DNA of 15,143 bases from JBBQIY01 sp964618405 (GCA_964618405.1 CAZUAY010000068.1:1-15143), one strand, 5' to 3'; positions 7,262-14,948 are shown, counted from the first letter of the stretch. Made by a program: numbers and translations. The notes: generated from the sequence alone by a model not told the origin.

Positions 7262-7501
7262 TCACCTATTCGAATAGATTACTTTATTGCCGTCGATTGC
7301 AATGATCTCGGTGTTGTTGAGGGCTCGAATGAGTTTAGCGGTTTCTTCATCTGTAATCGCGTTGGGAAACAGGCTGTTGATATGACTTGAAAACGATTTT
7401 CCGGTTGCACATTCTCGTAGTCGATTAAGACATAGTTTGTTCGCATGGTTTAGTATCCCGTTACTTTTTTCCGTTATATTTCTGTGTCGTAAGGCTATCA
7501 A
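7262..7501 (-). CDS. Small hypothetical protein, possibly a C-terminal remnant
   Basis: 79 codons with no ATG; the only candidate start is TTG 7501, just after an in-frame TGA, and no Shine-Dalgarno is seen. The sequence is protein-like in its second half: SFSSHINSLFPNAITDEET, then AKLIRALNNTEIIAIDGNKVIYSNR, a helix-turn-helix-strand pattern seen at the C-termini of some nucleic-acid-binding or NYN-type proteins. It lies 45 bases downstream of the McrC-like gene on the same strand. It could be a real last gene of the operon, or the surviving end of a longer gene that the cluster interrupted. No function assigned. Confidence 0.4.
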   Translation of the reverse strand: MIALRHRNITEKSNGILNHANKLCLNRLRECATGKSFSSHINSLFPNAITDEETAKLIRALNNTEIIAIDGNKVIYSNR

Positions 7502-7546
7502 TTCTCAATCAAGTAGCTCAAAACCTCATCCCGGCTTGTGGCGAGA

Positions 7547-9772
7547 TCACTGTGGCAGAGTCTCGGGATCGAGCGCGATTTTCCAGAGCCAGTACTGGTC
7601 GTTTTTAGATGTTTGGTGATAGTCGTATTTTCTTTTTAATTCGTCTGCAGATACCACGCCCAAAAATTTTTCTACTTGGTAGACGGTCGTCACTACATCA
7701 TCGGAGGGTCGGGGCGGGGGAACGAGGACAAGCCGTTTCATGCGTTTTGCATCAATCTCTGTCATTCTGCGTTTAGTGATTTCACCTACGGGAATATTGT
7801 AGAGACCGTGTTTTTCAATCCATTTTATCTGTTGCTTGCCATGCGTCGTGCCGTAGAGTACTGATTTGTAGAGAAAGTCGGTGGAGAGTCTGCTTTCGGC
7901 AATGTTGATACGTTTGGCATCGAGATCCAGTTCGTTCAGGCTATCGTATTGATCCGGTCCACGATCTTTGATTTCGGCGCGGAATGTCTTGTGCTTTTGG
8001 TAGGTGTAGTTTTCCCATTGCGAAAGCCGATCGCACAGCACACCGAGAACTTCATCAAGGAACCGTCCAATTTCGCCTTCATCGCCGGCATTCGGACGAA
8101 GAGGGAATGCACCCAACCCTGGGATAATTTCGTGAAACCCGCGATATGTTGTTCCTTCGTGACCCTCTCCCGGATACAGCACATATGCACCCCCCGTTCG
8201 GTGAATCGCATCGCGGTAACAATGCATCTTAATTAAATCGATGCGTTTCGCGTCGAGACGGCTTTTATACTCCTGTTCCGATTCATCATCCTTACGCGAC
8301 TCCTCATCACCCTTGATCGCCTCTAAAATCTCACGAGCCTTATACTTTGCATCAAAATGTACGTGCGTAATCAAATCGTGCTTTGTAGCCTCATCCTCTG
8401 TAAGAGTATGCGGCCAAAAACTGAACGTGTAATCTGGACGCAACTGAAGGGTCCACGACAATTGATCGGCCCCTGTATTATCACGCTCATTCGCAAACGT
8501 TCGGTTATACGAAAACTTCACATGCAGTTTTCGCCTTACGTCATCATGCTCATAAGTGCCTGCACACTCAAATGTCTTGCCGGCCTTCAAACAAAGCCTC
8601 ATTGGTAGCTGCCCTTCTTTCGCATCGCACAATTCAATCACCCCAGTATTCTGAATTTGAATACCGAACTTCCTACGCATAACGTTTAGGAGCTTAAAGA
8701 AACACCAGTATTCATACAACGAAGCAATATCACGTTGCCCCGCATGGTACACATCCCCAGAACCTTCCCAGTCGAGACAACATCCAAGCTTATACTGAAT
8801 CCACCGTAACAGGATTTCCCGGTAGCCTTCACGCCGCTGAAGAACAGGGCTTGAGAAACACGATGACGACAACTGTCCGACATCACGGAAAAATGATTTG
8901 CTAAGCCACCCATCAAGAGTCCGCTCCATCGCTTCAAGATCAACCATCAACGTGGAAGAGGCTGAATCCCCAAGTTCACGCCGGAAAGCATGAAGCTCAT
9001 GACGGAAAAAATTGAGGGCGAATTTTACAAACCGATTTTCCGGCGTATCAACTGATTTTCGCTTGTTCGAAAACTCAATACGCCGAGGCAGACTCGTCAA
9101 CGTCGAATAGAGGCGTGATGTCGACGACACAGGAATCCGATTGCCTGCCGCCGCCAGAGAACGAACCTGCGAAGCCCCGATGCGACACGGTCGCCGAATA
9201 TCGCCTGATTCCCGGTAATCCTCCCAAACGTGATTTGGATAATCCACAACGCGCTGAACGGCATTTCGGAACCGTTCACCACGAATCAGACCTAGCAAAT
9301 AAAAAAGACGCTGCTGACGCGTCTTCGACGCCTCCTGGTTCGGTTTCACCCATCCGCTCGACGGTGCATTAATTTGCATTTGGATATCAGCAACCGCTTC
9401 AACCAAATCACTGACCATCTGCTTAAAATCTTTCTGGTAATCAACAAGAGACGACTGTACCTCAAGCGAAACTGGCTCAACGTGGCCACTGAGAGTCTTC
9501 ACCTTCAGCTGAAGATGGCCCACATAATTTCGCGTTGTTAAATATCCGGTTTTACCATTCGAAAGTTTCGATGGCATCACAATGCCGGGAATGACTTCCA
9601 ACTCACAGTTCTCGATGGAGTATTCATACCGACGATTTTCGAGTAACTGAACGTTAGCTTTACGATTGAACCCAGACAGTTGTGCCGGCAACATATCGGT
9701 GCCAATACAAGCCAACGTAATCGTTGCCTTGTCACCTACCGGGATCTGAATTGTTTGTTTACCATCGCTCAT
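7547..9772 (-). CDS. McrC-like restriction nuclease subunit (DUF2357, PD-(D/E)XK)
   Basis: 741 residues. The N-terminal ~300 residues contain beta-rich then helical segments of the DUF2357 type. The C-terminal nuclease core has the family signature SLYEYWCFF (351-359), RPDYTF (445-450) and HFDAKYK (472-478), giving a PD...DxK arrangement with D447, D474 and K476. It is followed by IDLIKMHCYRDAI (511-523), the helix that normally follows the active site in PDDEXK_7/DUF524 nucleases. In known McrBC systems such a protein is the nuclease partner of an McrB-type NTPase, and the McrB-like gene lies 67 bases upstream. Start ATG 9772; GAGG-containing sequences lie 12-20 bases upstream. The gap to the ATPase gene contains GGGC-TGC-GCCC (9809-9819), a short palindrome. 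The reading frame is complete and catalytic residues are intact. Confidence 0.88.
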   Translation of the reverse strand: MSDGKQTIQIPVGDKATITLACIGTDMLPAQLSGFNRKANVQLLENRRYEYSIENCELEVIPGIVMPSKLSNGKTGYLTTRNYVGHLQLKVKTLSGHVEPVSLEVQSSLVDYQKDFKQMVSDLVEAVADIQMQINAPSSGWVKPNQEASKTRQQRLFYLLGLIRGERFRNAVQRVVDYPNHVWEDYRESGDIRRPCRIGASQVRSLAAAGNRIPVSSTSRLYSTLTSLPRRIEFSNKRKSVDTPENRFVKFALNFFRHELHAFRRELGDSASSTLMVDLEAMERTLDGWLSKSFFRDVGQLSSSCFSSPVLQRREGYREILLRWIQYKLGCCLDWEGSGDVYHAGQRDIASLYEYWCFFKLLNVMRRKFGIQIQNTGVIELCDAKEGQLPMRLCLKAGKTFECAGTYEHDDVRRKLHVKFSYNRTFANERDNTGADQLSWTLQLRPDYTFSFWPHTLTEDEATKHDLITHVHFDAKYKAREILEAIKGDEESRKDDESEQEYKSRLDAKRIDLIKMHCYRDAIHRTGGAYVLYPGEGHEGTTYRGFHEIIPGLGAFPLRPNAGDEGEIGRFLDEVLGVLCDRLSQWENYTYQKHKTFRAEIKDRGPDQYDSLNELDLDAKRINIAESRLSTDFLYKSVLYGTTHGKQQIKWIEKHGLYNIPVGEITKRRMTEIDAKRMKRLVLVPPPRPSDDVVTTVYQVEKFLGVVSADELKRKYDYHQTSKNDQYWLWKIALDPETLPQ

Positions 9773-9808
9773 CGCAGATGATCCTCAATCCTCTTCATTA
9801 ACGTTTAT

Positions 9809-9819
9809 GGGCTGCGCCC
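9809..9819. repeat. Short palindrome between the McrB-like and McrC-like genes
   Basis: GGGC-TGC-GCCC, 4-bp stem with a 3-base loop, in the 67-base gap. No T-run, so it is unlikely to be a strong terminator; it may attenuate transcription or be a trace of a dispersed repeat. Confidence 0.3.
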
Positions 9820-9839
9820 TCTAATCGGGGAAACAAGGT

Positions 9840-10751
9840 CTACGCTTTAGCAAAACTAGCGTACCCATTATCCTGCAACTGTTTCTGCATGCGCTTCAGC
9901 TTTGCCGTCGACACAAGATACCTGCCCTTGGATTCGGAAGTTTGATCCTTCGAGTCAGTATCTTTATCGTCGCAGAGTTTGAGCAATTCTTCGAGAACAG
10001 GGCTTAGCCGCGTTGTAGAGCCATGGAGTTTCGGAAGCAGTTTCTGCATGATGGCAAAATCAATTGCATCGTCCAGTTTTGGCTCTGGGGCGAGTTTCAT
10101 GTAATGTCCCACGAACGTCATAAAATCCTTAGCCGTTCGGTAACCAAACTCAGCGCCGATCTCAGAAAGAGGTTTGAAGAATCTTTTCAGGATTTCAGCG
10201 GCCTCAGATTGCACAGAGCAACTGCCCATTGCTTGATCTAAAAACGACTTCGCCATATCTGCTCCCTTACCGTCGAGATCCTTTAAATCAATTTTCTGAT
10301 CCGGGTTAGCATCAAGAAAACCATTCATCTCCTTCTCGTCAACCCGAAACTCAATCACTTGAGCCCGGTCGAGCACCTTCGGGGAAAACATATACGTCGT
10401 TTCATCGACATTCACCGTCCCGATCACAAACAGATTTTTAGGGATCTCAATCGTTTTCGGAATATCCTGACCATTTGCTTGGCGTGTTGCTCCTTTATAC
10501 AAATGGATCTTTTCACCTGATTCCATCGCCGAAAGAAAGTCAGCAAAGTATCGTTCCACATGCGACAAATTCATTTCATCGAGAATCAGGAAAAATGGCT
10601 TCTTCTCATTTTTCTCCGCATCGAGGAGCAACTGTAAAACGCCGGTATCCGGCATTACGTATTCGCCATCATTCAGTGCATTCGCATAGCCCAGCAGATG
10701 TTCGTTATTTGTCCAATCCGCACCAACTGGAACAAGCTGGTACTGTGCCAC
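9840..10751 (-). CDS. McrB-like AAA+ ATPase, C-terminal part (after a frameshift)
   Basis: About 300 residues with no start codon of its own: the first codon that could initiate is GTG 10751, and coding sequence in this frame clearly begins earlier (about 10785, reading SFPKLSNATSETVAQYQ). It carries the rest of the AAA+ core of the gene whose first part lies at 10673-11920: LVPVGADWTNNEHLLGY (post-Walker A strand), Walker B FFLILDEMNLSH, and the sensor-1/arginine region IGTVNVDETTYMFSPKVLDRAQVIEF, a signature of McrB-type NTPases. The C-terminus is helical. Joined with the upstream frame it would make a protein of about 690 residues. It would power DNA translocation or activation of the adjacent McrC-like nuclease, using GTP or ATP; which one cannot be told. 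Confidence 0.85.
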   Translation of the reverse strand: MAQYQLVPVGADWTNNEHLLGYANALNDGEYVMPDTGVLQLLLDAEKNEKKPFFLILDEMNLSHVERYFADFLSAMESGEKIHLYKGATRQANGQDIPKTIEIPKNLFVIGTVNVDETTYMFSPKVLDRAQVIEFRVDEKEMNGFLDANPDQKIDLKDLDGKGADMAKSFLDQAMGSCSVQSEAAEILKRFFKPLSEIGAEFGYRTAKDFMTFVGHYMKLAPEPKLDDAIDFAIMQKLLPKLHGSTTRLSPVLEELLKLCDDKDTDSKDQTSESKGRYLVSTAKLKRMQKQLQDNGYASFAKA

Positions 10752-11920
10752 AGTTTCCGAAGTCGCATTCGAGAGCTTCGGAAAGCTAACGCTATCAGCG
10801 GGGAGTGGAATGAATTCAGTGTTGAACTATAAGGTATGCCTTTTTCAAGTACTGCCTGCTGGATCGTCTGCGAGGGCGTTGAGTCGGTAAAGCCTTTTTC
10901 GACTATGACCTCGCACCACGAATCAATTAGATCAAACGGAAGAAATGTGATGCTATCTTGTCCTCCCTGGTTTATTTTCAAACCCAATCGGTCAACATCG
11001 AGAACTTTATATGTTGATCTTGAGACTTTAATCTCATCACCAACTTTAAACGAAGTGCCCTTCTGAGAAATAGGCTTTGATATCCATCGGACAAACGCCT
11101 GTGCGAGCTTTGTCTTGCCTGATCCCGACAGTCCTGTCAAAATCACGAACGGCTTCGCCAGCAATGCGGCGACAAAGCGTGTCATCACTGAATCTGGAAA
11201 CTTTAGCCCTGGAGCTTCGCAGGCGGAGGTTAGTTTTAACGGATCAATTTTTGATTCTCTAGTGAGAAATTCTACGTAGCACCTACAGGCATTTTGAAAA
11301 GTTTCAATATTTTTAGTGTTATCACTTATAAATTTCTGATCCTCAAAAATAATATTCTGGAGCTTTTGAAATAATTCTTGCGATGAGATCCGGAAAAGAT
11401 TTTTTTTTGCAGCTTTTGATAGAGTCTCTCCGAGGGCCTTTGTGTATGCACTAATTAAGGGACTCGTGAGATCCTTAATGTCGCCGAGCCAGGCTGTGAA
11501 ATCGCTACCAATATTATTAACATAGAATAGAGCGTCAAGGCTCGATTCCGAAAGAATATCAGCCTCTATTTGCCCTTCTATCGGCTTTTTCCCTAGCAAA
11601 TAGTATGCGTAGAGTTGCAGGCACTTTACGGTACTTTGCGTCTGGCTTCCTGAATTACTGACAACAGAATTGTTGGTATCTTTTTCAAACGCTTTTTCGA
11701 ATGCGGCTCTGAATTTTGTCTCGTTGTACTCCCAATTATTTTCGAGGGTATTCTTGACGACATTCCCATGGATCCAGAGCGATTGAAGGCACTGCTCAAG
11801 TTCATCAAGCGGGCAAACGAATTTCTTGCCGTTTTTATTAATGAAAGAAACCCATTCAGAAGAAGTCACCGCAAAGTTGTGGGTCTCATCGGCAGTTTGA
11901 ATAAAATCTTTGAACGTCAT
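10673..11920 (-). CDS. McrB-like AAA+ ATPase, N-terminal part with Walker A (frameshifted)
   Basis: The frame is 415 codons, but family-like sequence ends near residue 380 (SFHSPLIALAF); the last ~35 residues look like out-of-frame translation. Start ATG 11920 has AAAGGA 7 bases upstream. Residues 1-250 are a specificity or targeting region that I do not recognise, with a hydrophilic linker near 80-100. Walker A is GLSGSGKT (263-270), immediately after KPFVILT. About 284-372 is an inserted segment with a small beta-like part (FKVGDEIKVSRSTYKVLDVD) followed by a helical part, before the core resumes in the other frame. A single -1 change (for example loss of one base) between 10673 and 10827 separates this from the C-terminal part. 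The HNH gene ends 35 bases upstream. Unless the shift is a sequence error or is recoded, the protein lacks Walker B and would be inactive. Confidence 0.82.
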   Translation of the reverse strand: MTFKDFIQTADETHNFAVTSSEWVSFINKNGKKFVCPLDELEQCLQSLWIHGNVVKNTLENNWEYNETKFRAAFEKAFEKDTNNSVVSNSGSQTQSTVKCLQLYAYYLLGKKPIEGQIEADILSESSLDALFYVNNIGSDFTAWLGDIKDLTSPLISAYTKALGETLSKAAKKNLFRISSQELFQKLQNIIFEDQKFISDNTKNIETFQNACRCYVEFLTRESKIDPLKLTSACEAPGLKFPDSVMTRFVAALLAKPFVILTGLSGSGKTKLAQAFVRWISKPISQKGTSFKVGDEIKVSRSTYKVLDVDRLGLKINQGGQDSITFLPFDLIDSWCEVIVEKGFTDSTPSQTIQQAVLEKGIPYSSTLNSFHSPLIALAFRSSRMRLRKLWHSTSLFQLVRIGQITNICWAMRMH

Positions 11921-11955
11921 TACAATCCTTTTGAGGTGTTGATAAAAACCTTATG

Positions 11956-12810
11956 TTAACGCGTAATTTCTTCGACGGCGTAAAGTCGATACAAGTCCGT
12001 AATTTCGATGTCGAATTTACTTTCTATTTCTCGGCGTCCTGCAAGAGTGCTTAGAATTTTTCTTGCATATGATTCTTCTGCATGATGAATAGCTCGATGG
12101 CATGTTGGGCAGAGACAACAGAGGTTGTTTAATGCGTCCAGCTTTTTAGGAGAAAAATTCGGTTGAAACCGTATAGGAATCACGTGGTGTGATTCGAGAA
12201 ATGGGCAGCCAGTTGACCTTGCTATAAATAGACTGTGGGTATTATCAAATTCGCATTTGAATTTGCTTAGCTGCATTCTTTTGATGGCTAACTGCCGACT
12301 GCGCTTCCAGTATTGTGCAGTCGCCGTTGTGAATGCCGGTTGTATTTCGTTCCGATTTATATCAACTTCTCCATCGACAGATACGGACATTTCTTCTTCG
12401 CGATAAAGTGCGTTTTCGTTCCGCCACTCAATCTCTTTCAGTGATCCAATCCAGAGATTGTTGTTTGTGTCAACAAACATGAACCAGACACAACCCTTTT
12501 CTGGTTTAAATCCTGCTCTAGAAGATAAGTATAGACGCAATTCACTTTTTTCAGGTTTTGGATACACAAGATTAAGGAACACAGATTCACCAGTTGGAAA
12601 AAGCTTGAATTCTTTTGTGGCTGCGCCCTGACTTGACTTTACGTTGCCGACAAAGATGTTCTCTCCTCTTGAAGAAAAAAAAGATTTCAATAGTTTTGCT
12701 TCCGCATCGGTGGCAGTGATTTGAGAGTCGTAGACTTCTCTTGCTGTGACGATCGAATAAGAGCCATCTGTTGCACTAAATCTTTCTTTCTGTACTATTC
12801 CAAATTGCAT
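11956..12810 (-). CDS. HNH endonuclease of the restriction-modification cluster
   Basis: 284 residues, start ATG 12810 with a good AAGGAAG 6-7 bases upstream; only 21 bases separate it from the methyltransferase stop. The C-terminal HNH domain (about 180-245) shows Cys186 and Phe204-Leu205-Glu206, then catalytic His208-His209 (SHHVIPI), Asn228-Asn229 in LDALNNLCCLCPTCHRAIHH, and a CxxC (C234/C237) followed by H238, H242 and H243. The structure is a zinc-stabilised beta-beta-alpha-metal fold. Residues 1-165 are a beta-rich N-terminal domain that I do not recognise; the stretch GCVWFMFVDTNNNLWIGSLKEIEW (107-130 region) looks like part of a compact barrel and may recognise DNA. Position and spacing suggest it is the restriction enzyme matching the adjacent C5 methyltransferase; recognition sequence unknown. 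It could instead cut modified DNA. Confidence 0.9.
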   Translation of the reverse strand: MQFGIVQKERFSATDGSYSIVTAREVYDSQITATDAEAKLLKSFFSSRGENIFVGNVKSSQGAATKEFKLFPTGESVFLNLVYPKPEKSELRLYLSSRAGFKPEKGCVWFMFVDTNNNLWIGSLKEIEWRNENALYREEEMSVSVDGEVDINRNEIQPAFTTATAQYWKRSRQLAIKRMQLSKFKCEFDNTHSLFIARSTGCPFLESHHVIPIRFQPNFSPKKLDALNNLCCLCPTCHRAIHHAEESYARKILSTLAGRREIESKFDIEITDLYRLYAVEEITR

Positions 12811-12831
12811 TTTGTGCTTCCTTGGTTACGG

Positions 12832-14349
12832 TTAAAGAAGTTGTTTCGAAATTGACGATGCAATGTAATTCAACACAGGGACTGCAACGGAATTACCCAT
12901 TTGTTTGTAGGCGATTGAACGAGCGAGTGGAAGTATGAAGTTCTCAGGAAACCCCTGCAGACGTGCACATTCTCGAGGTGTCAGCATTCGTGGGTTTTTA
13001 CCCTTTTGAGGGACGAGACACTCTTTCCCATCTTTGTAGTAACGAGCGACTAACGTGTGTGCGGGCTTGTCGATGTCTGCAACAAAAGCAGTAAAGCCAG
13101 TGCCTCGGTTGAGATTTCTTTCTGTCCGTTTTTGGTGACCTGCCCACAGTCCGTCAGAAATTGTGTATGAAGGATCGACGTTTTTCTCGAGTATTGCAGA
13201 CAGCGGGATTGGGTCCCCTGAGACGGTGGGAAATTCAAAAGGATCATTATTTTTAACGCAGACCATATAACACCGGACGCGTTTTTGTGGGACGAGTGGG
13301 GATGCATCAATTAATCTAAAGTTGAATGAGTATCCTTCTGACTCTAATGCATCTTTGATGACTGCAAAAGTTTTTTTCTTATCATGGTTTACGAGATTCC
13401 TGACATTTTCTAAAAACACGATGCGTGGTTGTTTATCGTGGATTATCTGCATGATGTCAAAGAATAGCGTCCCTTGTGTTTTGTCGGCAAAACCATGTTC
13501 ACGATTAACTGAGTTTCTTGCTGAAACTCCAGCGAGCGAGAACGGCTGACACGGAAAGCCAGCGCACAGCACGTCGAATTTGTCTGGTATGATTTTTTTT
13601 ATTTCATCTTTGGTGATATCCCCGAAAGGCAACTCACCGAAGTTTGCAAAATAAGTTTTTTGGGCGTTTTCATCCCATTCGGACGAGAAGACACATTTGC
13701 CACCTTCTTTCTGCATCGCCAGTCGAAATCCCCCGATGCCAGCGAAAAGGTCGATGAATGTGAATTTTGGGTTTTTGGGAGGAGGGAATGGAATATCAAA
13801 GAGTTCGGGGAAGAAGGTTTGCTGTGCGCCGAATTCGCAGACGGTTTCGGTTTTAGCAAGAAGCTCTAGAAGGTCTTTTGGGAGAAGTCCTTTCGCTTCG
13901 CTTTCGTAGTTCTTGGCGAATGAGGTTCCCTTGTTGTGTAGCCAATGGCTTAATAGAGCTTTATCGTTATTGCTCTCAACAAAATCGCTTAATCTAATAA
14001 CAACTTCTTTGTTGTAAAAGTCCGTTTTTTGGTTTTTGGTTTGTGTGGAGTTTTTTTCGTCTGCGGAAACAAGGGTGAATATTATGTACTTTTTGCTATG
14101 CGGCTTGGCACTAATGGGATACTGAAGACGTGCTAGGTCGCTCACGCTGGAAATATGCGAAAAAGATGCGTGGAAATGCAGATCCTTCGCGTTTCTGTTA
14201 TGTAAAATTAAACGGGAAATTTCTGCAGGGTCAAATGGCGTCTGTCCATCGTTTTCAATTACGGGATAATTGTAGAGCATGTTTTTGGTTATCCATGCTT
14301 TGCATTCATGCCGATAGGTAGCAATCAGTGTCTTTAACGGTTTCCCCAT
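12832..14349 (-). CDS. DNA (cytosine-5) methyltransferase with N-terminal extension
   Basis: 505 residues. Transfers a methyl group from SAM to C5 of cytosine in a specific site. Conserved blocks: motif I DLFAGIGGF (200-208), motif IV GFPCQPFS with nucleophile Cys267 (264-271), motif VI ENVRNL (314-319), motif VIII QKRVR (355-359), motif IX RECARLQGFP and motif X YKQMGNSVAVPVL near the C-terminus. The target-recognition region between VIII and IX is short (about 90 residues, with ARYYKDGKE), suggesting a single short site. Residues 1-190 precede motif I and are not part of the usual fold, which normally starts within a few residues of motif I. No clear Shine-Dalgarno before ATG 14349. First gene of the four-gene cluster, so self-protection would be made first. 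AT-richer than uvrB/cls, consistent with horizontal transfer. Confidence 0.95.
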   Translation of the reverse strand: MGKPLKTLIATYRHECKAWITKNMLYNYPVIENDGQTPFDPAEISRLILHNRNAKDLHFHASFSHISSVSDLARLQYPISAKPHSKKYIIFTLVSADEKNSTQTKNQKTDFYNKEVVIRLSDFVESNNDKALLSHWLHNKGTSFAKNYESEAKGLLPKDLLELLAKTETVCEFGAQQTFFPELFDIPFPPPKNPKFTFIDLFAGIGGFRLAMQKEGGKCVFSSEWDENAQKTYFANFGELPFGDITKDEIKKIIPDKFDVLCAGFPCQPFSLAGVSARNSVNREHGFADKTQGTLFFDIMQIIHDKQPRIVFLENVRNLVNHDKKKTFAVIKDALESEGYSFNFRLIDASPLVPQKRVRCYMVCVKNNDPFEFPTVSGDPIPLSAILEKNVDPSYTISDGLWAGHQKRTERNLNRGTGFTAFVADIDKPAHTLVARYYKDGKECLVPQKGKNPRMLTPRECARLQGFPENFILPLARSIAYKQMGNSVAVPVLNYIASSISKQLL

Positions 14350-14378
14350 GTTATTTGGTGTTTTTTAGTTAACAAGCG

Positions 14379-14627
14379 TTATTTTTTGTTTGAAGTCTTG
14401 TTCGCCAAGTGATTGTGCATTGAATGAACTTCGGCTATTGCCTTGTAGGCGATGGAAATGGCTATGACTTCATAGGACTCTAGGTGAAATACGTACCTTG
14501 GACATTCTCCTGGTTTGGAAGCAGAGTTGCGAGATAGGCGGAGAATCTCAGGAACATCAATGCATCGAATTATACACCATGCAGTCTCTAGAGGCGAGTT
14601 CAGAGTTGGAGCCGAAGTTGGATACAA
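14379..14627 (-). CDS. Possible small protein upstream of the methyltransferase
   Basis: 82 codons with no ATG near the start; TTG 14627 follows two codons after an in-frame TAA. The middle part reads plausibly as protein (PRYVFHLESYEVIAISIA, then YKAIAEVHSMHNHL), but I do not recognise a family and see no helix-turn-helix of a C-protein regulator. It ends 29 bases before the methyltransferase start on the same strand. It could be a genuine leader gene, a decayed gene, or chance. Confidence 0.25.
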   Translation of the reverse strand: MYPTSAPTLNSPLETAWCIIRCIDVPEILRLSRNSASKPGECPRYVFHLESYEVIAISIAYKAIAEVHSMHNHLANKTSNKK

Positions 14628-14700
14628 AATTTAACATGTTTTATTTACTGGGGCCATTTGGAATGAAAAATACTGTCATAACACTCACACGATTGCCGTC

Positions 14701-14880
14701 CGGCACCTGCCGTCCCCGCGACCCTCGGTCATGCAGGCGGCAGCCGTTGGTGCGATGCTTCGCCCTACCACGTGAAGTCTATTACAACCCAGCGCGGTGC
14801 GGCTTTTTCACACAGAGCCACACAGACTACGAGGCCACAGAGAAGAAGAGATTGGATGGTGAAATGGTGGGAGATTACGA
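14701..14880. repeat. Cluster of dispersed repeats (CGGCACCTGCCG palindrome and CACAGAG-type tract)
   Basis: CGGCA-CC-TGCCG (14701-14712) is a perfect palindrome next to GGCGGCAGCC. At about 14810-14845 CACACAGAGCCACACAGACT and GGCCACAGAGAAG follow the widespread CACAGAG-type degenerate repeat. GATTACGATTACGATT (14874-14889) is a hexamer repeat just outside. With 14350-14700 this makes a ~620-base stretch without a confident gene. Confidence 0.5.
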
Positions 14881-14932
14881 TTACGATTGTGAGGACTTTA
14901 CTATTTGAACGATTGCAATCATCGGCAAGGTG

Positions 14933-14948
14933 ACCGCGCATGCGCGGT
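14933..14948. terminator. Perfect 16-bp palindrome, possible terminator of the right-edge gene
   Basis: ACCGCGCATGCGCGGT is its own reverse complement; flanking GTG / TAC extend the stem with one G-U pair. It lies 20 bases beyond the stop of the minus-strand gene at the right edge, where an intrinsic terminator would be expected, but there is no T-run on the minus side. A dispersed palindrome is the alternative. Confidence 0.35.

Noticed and set aside
10781..10840. Programmed -1 frameshifting in the McrB-like gene at the AAAAAG run
   Set aside because: The run lies upstream of a TAG at 10827-10829 in the target frame, so shifting there would terminate; no X-XXY-YYZ heptamer was seen in the permitted interval.
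14569..14574. TATAAT on the minus strand upstream of the methyltransferase as a -10 box
   Set aside because: No acceptable -35 at 16-18 bp and no properly placed extended -10; a single hexamer is too weak to call.
7294..14919. CGATTGCAAT present at 7294-7303 and 14910-14919, a direct repeat around the restriction cluster that might be attachment sites
   Set aside because: A 10-base identity is expected many times by chance in 15 kb; there is no integrase or tRNA gene, and no longer identity extends from either site.
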